DNA of 5,895 nucleotides, taken from assembly GCA_937951695.1 (NCBI GenBank), contig CALFBL010000282.1, positions 1-5,895 of the forward strand, given 5' to 3'. Origin of the DNA: an uncultured Granulosicoccaceae bacterium (lineage in GTDB: Bacteria; Pseudomonadota; Gammaproteobacteria; Granulosicoccales; Granulosicoccaceae). How positions within the stretch are numbered: the first letter of the stretch is position 1; the number at the start of each line of letters is the position of its first letter. The notes under the pieces were generated by a model. It had not been told where the DNA came from. It did not search any database and was given only the letters and a program-made list of their open reading frames with translations. Below are positions 1-5,895 of the stretch, piece after piece. The translations under genes and the position numbers were made by a program.

Positions 1-1465
1 GATGCCGGGCCTCATCGAAGGCCATTGTCACACCATGGAGGGCATGCTATGGCGCTATGCCTACTGCGGCTATTTTGACCGAATGAATCCGTCGGGCCAG
101 ATTGAACCGGGCTTGAAATCTATTGATGCGGTCATTGAGCATTTAAAGATCATCGAGGCGAGCCTAGAGGATCCTGACGCGCCGCTACCTGGTTGGTCTA
201 TTGACCCTATTTATTTCAATAACATCCGCATCACTCGTCACGATTTGGACAAGGTCTCCACCACCCGCCCGATAGGCATCCTGCATGCCTCGGTCCATAT
301 TATGAACGTGAACACACGTGCTTTGGAGCTGGCTGGCTGGATGCGTCAGGGAATCGAACATGAAGGCCTGCCATTGGGGGAAGACGGTTTGCCAACCGGC
401 GAGCTCAAGGGCCCCGATGTAATGACGCCTGCAGGGGAATTTGTCGGCTTTGATCGCGACCTGCTGCATTGTGATGATCGCGGCCTTCGCGACTTCGCCC
501 GTCTGTGCGTGCGCACGGGCGTTACCACGGCCACCGAACTTGCCAGCCGACTGGCAGAGAATACCGTGGCTGTGACAAAGGAGGTGACTGCCGAGCCTGA
601 CTATCCGGTCCGGATTGTTGCGCTGCGATTTCATCACGGTGCATCACCCAAAGAACTGGTCAAACAAGTGCTGGAGCTCAAGCAGCAATCCACACCACAG
701 TACCGACTCGGTGCTATCAAGATTGTGGCGGACGGATCAATACAGGGATTTTCTGCGCGTATCAATTATCCTGGTTACTACAACGGCGCGCCGAATGGCT
801 TGTGGTACATAGCACCGGAGCAACTCTCTGAGATCTTCCATCTCGCGTTGCAAAACGACATTCTGGTTCATACACATACCAATGGCGATGAAGCAACTGA
901 TCTTGTACTGGACCTGTTGGAAGAGGCGCTGCGTGCTCATCCGAACTTTGATCATCGCTTTACCATTCAACACGGTCAGCTTGCCAGCGCCGCACAGTTT
1001 CGGCGCATAGCCAAACTTGGCATGTGTGTAAACCTGTTTGCCAATCATCACTTCTATTGGGGCGATGAACACTATCGGCTCAGCGTCGGTCCGGAGCGTG
1101 CAACGCGCATGAACGCCTGCCGCACGGCACTGAATAATCGAGTACCGCTAGCTATTCACTCCGATGCACCGATTACGCCACTCGGACCACTATTTACAGC
1201 CTGGGGAGCAATGACACGATTGACAAACTCGGGACGCACCCAAGGTGACTATGAAAAAATTAACATCGACGAAGCGCTGGAAGCTATCACGCTCGGCGCC
1301 GCCTACACCCTAAAGCTCGACGGTGAGCTCGGTTCCATTGAAGCAGGCAAGCAGGCCGATTTCGCGGTACTTGAATCCGATCCGACAACCGCTGATTCTT
1401 TAAAGGATGTAAAGGTCTGGGGCACTGTTCAGGGCGGGCGAGTATTTGCCGCCAGCGACTTGTAG
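1..1465 (+). CDS. Metal-dependent amidohydrolase, YtcJ/AepA-like (COG1574), 5'-partial
   Basis: Predicted hydrolase of C-N bonds in amide or cyclic-amide type substrates, using one or two divalent metals in a TIM barrel; the substrate cannot be read from sequence. Counting from the first Met (base 2), visible metal-site elements are HxH at His8/His10 (GLIEGHCHT), a Lys in KIVADGS (Lys240) that matches the bridging lysine of the family, His290/His292 in VHTHTNGD, His324 in TIQHGQ, and Asp388 in HSDAP. The end carries the usual amidohydrolase tail (TLGAAYTLKLDGELGSIEAGKQADFAVLESDP region, residues about 430-461), where the chain returns to the small beta-sandwich domain. In this family the MPGLI(E/D)xHxH segment normally lies some 50-60 residues inside the protein, so the Met at base 2 is very probably internal and the start lies upstream of the window. 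No signal peptide can be judged. The stop TAG (1463-1465) is three bases before the next gene, so the two are probably co-transcribed. Family call is firm; substrate is unknown. Confidence 0.93.
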   Translation, partial: MPGLIEGHCHTMEGMLWRYAYCGYFDRMNPSGQIEPGLKSIDAVIEHLKIIEASLEDPDAPLPGWSIDPIYFNNIRITRHDLDKVSTTRPIGILHASVHIMNVNTRALELAGWMRQGIEHEGLPLGEDGLPTGELKGPDVMTPAGEFVGFDRDLLHCDDRGLRDFARLCVRTGVTTATELASRLAENTVAVTKEVTAEPDYPVRIVALRFHHGASPKELVKQVLELKQQSTPQYRLGAIKIVADGSIQGFSARINYPGYYNGAPNGLWYIAPEQLSEIFHLALQNDILVHTHTNGDEATDLVLDLLEEALRAHPNFDHRFTIQHGQLASAAQFRRIAKLGMCVNLFANHHFYWGDEHYRLSVGPERATRMNACRTALNNRVPLAIHSDAPITPLGPLFTAWGAMTRLTNSGRTQGDYEKINIDEALEAITLGAAYTLKLDGELGSIEAGKQADFAVLESDPTTADSLKDVKVWGTVQGGRVFAASDL

Positions 1466-1468
1466 CGG

Positions 1469-2413
1469 ATGAGCTCCAACCCGTTACCAGTTTCAATCAT
1501 TGGCGGCTACCTGGGGAGCGGCAAAACCACGCTGATCAATCACCTGATCAGGCACAGTGGGCAGACGCGTATCGCGGTGCTGGTTAATGATTTTGGTGAG
1601 CTGGGTATCGATGCGGACCTGATAGAGGCCGATGATGGCAATGTTATCAGTCTCAGTGGTGGGTGTATTTGCTGCAGCTACGGCAATGATCTGTCCATGG
1701 CGCTAATGGATGTCATTGCACTCAGCCCCACACCCGATCACATCGTTATCGAATCCAGTGGCGTTGCGCTTCCCGGTGCCATTGCATCGAGTATCGCACT
1801 GTTGTCCGGGCTAAAACTGTTTGGCATTGTTGTGCTCGCAGATGCTGAAACCATCCGCAAGCAGGCCACTGATCGATACGTGGCAGACACTATTGATCGT
1901 CAGCTATCACATGCCGACCTAGTTGTACTCAATAAAGCGGACTTGCCAGAGCCGGCTGTATTAGCCAAAACCAAGCACTGGCTGACAGAGCACTGGCCTG
2001 ATACCAGGCTCATTTCAGCCACTCATTCGATGATTCCAATAAGCCTGCTGCTGGACAACCCGCTAATTGATAAATCGACAGACACCAGCTGGAACCTCTC
2101 CGCACATGTGCTGCACGCATCGGCCTTTCATACATTCGTCGTTACACCGCCTGCAAACATTAGTGCCGTACAAGTGGCCCGCGCACTGGCCAGCGATAGC
2201 TGCGCACTGGCACGCGCCAAGGGCTTCATAGAGTCATCTGATGGCACCCGTCACCTCGTGCAGGTGGTTGGCAGTCGCTGGACAGTGACCAGCGGCACAC
2301 AGGATTATGCCAATGCTACGAATACCGGCCAGATCGTTTGTATAGGCCTATCACAGACGGTGGACGAAGATGCAATCAAGTCGCACATCAACCAACTGAG
2401 GGAACAGACCTAA
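1469..2413 (+). CDS. COG0523/CobW-family G3E GTPase, putative metallochaperone
   Basis: Complete 314-residue protein, a normal length for the family. Cytoplasmic GTPases of this group bind metal (often zinc) and use GTP hydrolysis to hand it to client enzymes; some members act in cobalamin synthesis or nitrile hydratase activation. Visible motifs: Walker A GYLGSGKT at residues 13-20; the family-defining metal-binding GCICC at 65-69; ESSG at 95-98, where relatives have E(T/S)(T/S)G; and the guanine-specificity motif NKAD at 155-158. A CobW C-terminal domain follows from about residue 210, with KGFIES...HLVQVVGSRW resembling its core strand pattern. There is no His-rich metal-storage loop, unlike many zinc-responsive members. 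The ATG at 1469 puts the P-loop 12 residues from the N-terminus, as expected. No good Shine-Dalgarno sequence precedes it; with the upstream stop only three bases away, translation probably depends on ribosomes finishing the amidohydrolase. The specific client metal and protein are not evident. Confidence 0.95.
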   Translation: MSSNPLPVSIIGGYLGSGKTTLINHLIRHSGQTRIAVLVNDFGELGIDADLIEADDGNVISLSGGCICCSYGNDLSMALMDVIALSPTPDHIVIESSGVALPGAIASSIALLSGLKLFGIVVLADAETIRKQATDRYVADTIDRQLSHADLVVLNKADLPEPAVLAKTKHWLTEHWPDTRLISATHSMIPISLLLDNPLIDKSTDTSWNLSAHVLHASAFHTFVVTPPANISAVQVARALASDSCALARAKGFIESSDGTRHLVQVVGSRWTVTSGTQDYANATNTGQIVCIGLSQTVDEDAIKSHINQLREQT

Positions 2414-2539
2414 ACCTGCTGCACTGACAACTCATCAACTATGCGTTAACAAATAATGTCATCTGGCACACGGGTCATGCACTTATCCCGCTGATCATCC
2501 CAACCGGCTGGAAATCTGATGACGTAGTTTTGCGTGCAT

Positions 2540-2574
2540 CGCCGCCGGTCTTGGTAAGGCGGTGTTTCCATTTT
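2540..2574 (+). terminator. Weak candidate terminator hairpin
   Basis: CGCCGCC (2540-2546) can pair with GGCGGTG (2558-2564) to give a seven-pair GC-rich stem with one G-U pair and an 11-base loop. The T-rich stretch after it (TTTCCATTTT, 2565-2574) is interrupted. It lies about 127 bases beyond the CobW-family stop, on the strand that would serve that operon. The distance, large loop and broken T tract keep this tentative. Confidence 0.25.
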
Positions 2575-2648
2575 CCGAATGAAGCCAGCGCGATCTCTTG
2601 ATCGGCACAGAACGCTCGTAAGCAGACCGGAGGATCCGACGGGACTGG

Positions 2649-2660
2649 GTTGATATCAAC
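2649..2660. repeat. Perfect 12-bp palindrome GTTGATATCAAC
   Basis: The sequence equals its own reverse complement over all 12 bases, and the flanking bases do not extend it. It sits between two gene ends with no promoter obvious nearby, so a role as an operator is unsupported. It could be a protein-binding site left from a former gene, or chance. Confidence 0.35.
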
Positions 2661-2793
2661 ATGTGCTGGGTGGAGCGTGTTTACGCCGTTTCGGTTACCA
2701 TTACTCGTCTCTATAAAAGAAAATGGCAATCCCAAAATTATGGGTGCATCGATGGTGGTGGTATGGGTGGCCCACTCTTCTAATCGATAACTG

Positions 2794-2802
2794 CCCCCCC
2801 CC
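2794..2802. repeat. Nine-base C homopolymer
   Basis: A run of nine C on the plus strand (G on the helicase coding strand), 38 bases past the helicase stop codon. It is non-coding here. Such runs are prone to slippage and to sequencing error, so its exact length is uncertain. Confidence 0.6.
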
Positions 2803-2840
2803 TTTTAGACAGGCCAATCACTACCGCAACGAAAATAACA

Positions 2841-5800
2841 TCAAGCAACCGCTGCTCGATAGTTCAAGAATGCCTGCGCCGGCAACGCTTGGTGTAATTT
2901 CCATGTGATCGCCATAGGTCGGTCACCAGTATGCGACGCATAATCGCAAAGCCCTGCACAGAGGTACGGAGCTGTTCGTCCGAAGTCATCTTTCTTCGCT
3001 CGCCTTATGAACAATGCAACTTTACTACCGTTAGCCCTGTGATGTATATAACGTTGCCCAGTGATCGAACCTTGCTTTGTCTGACTTTGACTCTCCCAAT
3101 GAAAACTAGTGCGACTGATGGCGTAGTCGCGATACATAGTCGACGGACTGAAATCGCGTTCACTTTTATTCAGCGTGATAAAGAACAGATCAATCCCGTG
3201 ATCTTTGACCCACTTGACACCTTCTCGCAACTGCGGTGGCTTTTCAGGCGAACCAATGTCAAACGCAGCTAGAACCTCATCGCGACTGTAGTTGGCGTGT
3301 ATCGACAGAGGAACGTCTGCACCAAAAACGGAGTTGGAAGGCTTTATGTTATTTGTTGAAGCAAGCAGAGTAAGCATCTGACGTAGCTCTTGCAGTAGTG
3401 GCTTACAACGCCACAGCCGTTTCCACCCATCCTGTATCGACGATCCCTTATTTACTCCCCATATCAAGTAGTGAAACTGCGTGGCCAGGCGGCGCACATT
3501 TACGGGAAGATCAGCACTCACAGGCGGTGTGTCGTCGTTGAGCAATTTCAGGAAGTACGTAAGACGGTGGTGATCGTCCACGTGCAACATCCGACCAATA
3601 GCCCGGCCAAGCGTGTGCTCATCGCTTCCAACTTCCCCAATCAGATGACCAGCCGCTCGGCGAAGCTCCGTATAGTAGTGCTTGCTTGAATAAATATCTG
3701 GAAGCTCTAATCCGGTGGCTTCGAGAAAAGAGGCCAGCTCCATATCTCCCAGCTCACTCGCCTCCTTTTTTCTGTCCGCCCACTTATAAGGAATCGCCGT
3801 CTGAATATTTTGAAGCACCGCCTGCTTGCTGATCTTGTCCAGCGAAATCGCACAACCAGCTGGCAAGAACGGAAAATCGTCTTGAATCTGTTTCTCCAGC
3901 TCAGGGCGAGTGCCGCCGAGTAACTTCCTGAAACGTTGATCAAAACGAAAATCTGCACGCTGGTGCCCTACGAAATCCAGCACTGTCAGCACGTTCTTTA
4001 CCGAGTGCGCGCCATCTTCGGTTCGACGCAGACCTCGACCGAGTTGTTGAAGAAAGACTGTGGCGCTCTCCGTCGGCCGAAGAAATAGCACAGTGTCCAC
4101 TTCAGGTATGTCAACACCCTCATTGAATACATCGATTGCGAAAATAGCTTGAATGGTACCGATGCGTAGCTGCTCTATAGCGTCTGATCGTACATCCCTC
4201 GATGTTGTGCCCGTAACAGCAACTGCTTTCAATCCGGCTGCTTGGAATCCGTCGGTCATAAAATGCGCGTGATCTACAGAAACACAGAATCCAAGGGCAC
4301 GCATCGATGTGACGTCGGTTACCTTCTCTTTCACAGCTTGAAGCACTTTGCCAAGCCACACATTGTCAGCGGTGTACAGATTAGTCAACTCCTTGGTGTG
4401 ATAACCCCCTTTGACCCAAGACACGTTCGACAAGTCTGTGCCGTCAGCGACACCGTAGTAATGGAATGGTGACAACAGCCCTTGCTCGAGCGCATCCCAC
4501 AGTCGAAGCTCAGCCGCGATTCTCCCATTAAAGTAATCTGCGACGTTGACGCCATCTGCGCGTTCTGGTGTCGCTGTCAATCCGAGTAACTCACGAGGCT
4601 GCACCCAATCGAGCAAACGCCGGTAGCTTCGTGCTTCAGCATGATGAAATTCGTCAACAATGACAACATCAAAATGATCTTCAGGTAGTTTATCTAGCTT
4701 CCCAGCATTAATGCTTTGGATTGAAGCAAACACATGTGTCCAGTTCTCCGGATGTTCACCGTCAACCCACAGCTCTCCAAAGGATCCAGAGCGCAATGCA
4801 AGCCTAAATGTACTCAGGCTCTGACGCAGTATTTCCTTCCTGTGTGCAACGAACAACAAATTGGCGCGACCGGTGTCACCATTTAAGCGGTGACAAAGGT
4901 TACGGTAATCAATCGCCGCCATAACAGTTTTGCCAGTGCCTGTCGCTGCGACGATGAGATTGCGATGGTGGCCCAACGTTCGCTCAATTTCGACGCACTC
5001 AAGCAACCCCTGCTGGAAGGGCTTTGGCATAAGATCCACGAAAGACAAATCAAAATCACTAGTGTTCTTCGGCTGCGTCGCAGCCCGATGTTGGGCTGTA
5101 AACTCGTCCGCGACATAGGGCACGAAATTGTCGTCACACCAGTAAGACTCGAATGTAGCATCGAATTTTTCGACCACCGCGGCGTTACCCACTACCGACG
5201 CGCGAACATTCCACTCAAGGCCCGTAACCTGCGCCTGATGTGTAAGGTTCGAAGATCCGATATAGACGGTTGTGAACCCACTGTGCCGGCGAAATAACCA
5301 AGCCTTGGCGTGTAACCGAGTGGCAGTGCGATCATATGACACACGTACCGTTGCACCGGCCCGGCACAACTCATCCAGCGCTCGTTGCTCTGTTGTGCCG
5401 GTATAGGTGGTGGTCATCACGCGAACTACCCCACCCTGTTCTGTCAACCGACGTATGTGCGGAAGCAGCTCTCGAATACCGGAAAAGCGGATAAAGGCGC
5501 CCAGAATATCGACGCCATCTGCCGATGCCAATTCAGATTCCAGCTGCCGTACCAGTGAGGGCTCACCCGGCGCATTGGTCAATAGGGCGGTTTGTGCGAG
5601 CGCCGTCTTCGGATGAGGTGCCGAGGCTGCTTTATCCAGTGGATCTGCAGAAGTTAATGACGACAATACACGCGGTGTAGGGACAGCCGCGATGGACTCT
5701 TTAACCGCCTGCAGTTCTGACCACTGTTTGGCAATGAGACCAATTATCCGATTGACCAAGTCAGCGCCTTGCACGACCCGATCCTTCTCAGGGATTCCAG

Positions 5801-5895
5801 CGATGGATAGTCGCACTACTGTGGCAATCAAACGCGAATATTGTTCTGCTGCCTCAGCTGCGTCAACTTTTTTTATCGTGCTGACAAGATCCGTA
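2841..5895 (-). CDS. SauUSI-like type IV restriction enzyme: PLD nuclease, SF2 helicase, DUF3427; 5'-partial
   Basis: Probable single-chain, ATP-dependent, modification-dependent restriction endonuclease. Numbering is from the TTG codon at 5831. Residues about 90-235 form a PLD-type nuclease domain with HAK (His174-Lys176) and GSSN (192-195). A superfamily 2 helicase core follows: motif I ATGTGKT (296-302), VAHRKE (328-333), motif II DEFH (393-396), motif III TAT (419-421), NEGVDIPE (570-577) and motif VI QQLGRGLRR (595-603). The C-terminal part, about 690-990, matches DUF3427 as I know it, with YSRDE (848-852), FSPSTMYRDYAIS (894-906), FHW (910-912) and TGQRYIH (924-930). SauUSI of Staphylococcus aureus has this order of domains, and its C-terminal region is credited with recognising methylated cytosine; the same role here is inference. 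The frame has no stop from 5831 to the window edge and adds at least 21 residues (DLVSTIKKVDAAEAAEQYSR precede the TTG), so the TTG is unlikely to be the start. No methyltransferase or specificity gene is adjacent in the window, as expected for type IV. Alternative: a DUF3427 helicase involved in repair. Confidence 0.9.
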   Translation of the reverse strand, partial: TDLVSTIKKVDAAEAAEQYSRLIATVVRLSIAGIPEKDRVVQGADLVNRIIGLIAKQWSELQAVKESIAAVPTPRVLSSLTSADPLDKAASAPHPKTALAQTALLTNAPGEPSLVRQLESELASADGVDILGAFIRFSGIRELLPHIRRLTEQGGVVRVMTTTYTGTTEQRALDELCRAGATVRVSYDRTATRLHAKAWLFRRHSGFTTVYIGSSNLTHQAQVTGLEWNVRASVVGNAAVVEKFDATFESYWCDDNFVPYVADEFTAQHRAATQPKNTSDFDLSFVDLMPKPFQQGLLECVEIERTLGHHRNLIVAATGTGKTVMAAIDYRNLCHRLNGDTGRANLLFVAHRKEILRQSLSTFRLALRSGSFGELWVDGEHPENWTHVFASIQSINAGKLDKLPEDHFDVVIVDEFHHAEARSYRRLLDWVQPRELLGLTATPERADGVNVADYFNGRIAAELRLWDALEQGLLSPFHYYGVADGTDLSNVSWVKGGYHTKELTNLYTADNVWLGKVLQAVKEKVTDVTSMRALGFCVSVDHAHFMTDGFQAAGLKAVAVTGTTSRDVRSDAIEQLRIGTIQAIFAIDVFNEGVDIPEVDTVLFLRPTESATVFLQQLGRGLRRTEDGAHSVKNVLTVLDFVGHQRADFRFDQRFRKLLGGTRPELEKQIQDDFPFLPAGCAISLDKISKQAVLQNIQTAIPYKWADRKKEASELGDMELASFLEATGLELPDIYSSKHYYTELRRAAGHLIGEVGSDEHTLGRAIGRMLHVDDHHRLTYFLKLLNDDTPPVSADLPVNVRRLATQFHYLIWGVNKGSSIQDGWKRLWRCKPLLQELRQMLTLLASTNNIKPSNSVFGADVPLSIHANYSRDEVLAAFDIGSPEKPPQLREGVKWVKDHGIDLFFITLNKSERDFSPSTMYRDYAISRTSFHWESQSQTKQGSITGQRYIHHRANGSKVALFIRRAKKDDFGRTAPYLCAGLCDYASHTGDRPMAITWKLHQALPAQAFLNYRAAVA

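Larger units (their letters stand above)
2414..2840. other. Intergenic region between convergent genes; no convincing gene
   Basis: About 430 bases separate the stop of the CobW-family gene from the stop of the helicase gene on the other strand. Two short open frames exist, but neither has a recognisable product. The minus-strand one (2475-2735) would need a TTG start with no ribosome binding site. The plus-strand one (2723-2908) runs over the end of the helicase gene and gives an odd Trp- and Pro-rich peptide. Visible structure is limited to a weak hairpin at 2540-2564, a 12-bp palindrome at 2649-2660, GGT-rich sequence at about 2751-2770, a nine-C run at 2794-2802, and several TCAT motifs at 2432-2498. 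For two convergent 3' ends, where only terminators are needed, this is long. It may be the remains of a lost gene or mobile element. Confidence 0.6.

Noticed and set aside
185..637. Minus-strand open frame of 150 codons inside the amidohydrolase gene
   Set aside because: It is antisense to a strongly conserved metal-dependent hydrolase, and its product has no recognisable features.
2475..2735. Minus-strand open frame of 86 codons downstream of the helicase gene
   Set aside because: It starts with TTG without a ribosome binding site, has no internal Met until near the end, and gives no recognisable domain. Kept only as possible remnant sequence.
2751..2770. GGT-rich stretch as a short tandem repeat
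   Set aside because: Only three GGT units in a row with imperfect continuation; not a meaningful repeat array.
2723..2908. Plus-strand open frame of 61 codons
   Set aside because: It overlaps the 3' end of the well-supported helicase gene, has no clear ribosome binding site, and its Trp/Pro-rich peptide resembles no family I know.
4890..5297. Plus-strand open frame of 135 codons inside the helicase gene
   Set aside because: It lies opposite the PLD-helicase junction, whose minus-strand translation carries clear conserved motifs; the plus-strand product has none.
1..5895. CRISPR array, tRNA or rRNA gene, or multi-gene BREX/DISARM-type defence cluster
   Set aside because: No regularly spaced repeats, cloverleaf or rRNA segments were seen. 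The only defence-like gene is the single helicase-nuclease; no methyltransferase or partner gene is in view.

Overview
The window looks like part of a proteobacterial chromosome. This is an inference from the protein families and from a base composition that looks balanced to slightly GC-rich by eye; no marker gene fixes the taxon. It holds three protein-coding genes in a convergent layout. Two of them run off the window edges. I found no rRNA, tRNA or CRISPR array and no intact mobile element.

Left part (1-2413, + strand): a two-gene unit. The first gene is a YtcJ/AepA-type metal-dependent amidohydrolase (COG1574) whose N-terminus lies outside the window. Three bases after its stop codon comes a complete COG0523/CobW-family G3E GTPase, a class of proteins that deliver or insert metals. 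The spacing suggests co-transcription and probably translational coupling. A reasonable but unproven reading is that the GTPase supplies metal to the hydrolase or to related enzymes.

Middle (2414-2840): about 430 bases with no convincing gene, between the convergent 3' ends. It contains a weak hairpin that could be a terminator, a perfect 12-bp palindrome, a run of nine C, and a cluster of TCAT-containing motifs that may be a relic of something mobile.

Right part (2841-5895, - strand): one large gene for a multidomain protein with an N-terminal PLD-type nuclease domain, a superfamily 2 (ResIII-like) helicase core and a C-terminal DUF3427-type region. This is the architecture of SauUSI, the single-chain type IV restriction enzyme of Staphylococcus aureus that cuts cytosine-modified DNA. 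The reading frame stays open through the right edge, so the true start lies beyond the window. This gene is the most interesting content: a probable stand-alone defence enzyme against modified foreign DNA, placed tail to tail with what looks like a metabolic operon. The architecture itself is known, so I do not claim a wholly new system.
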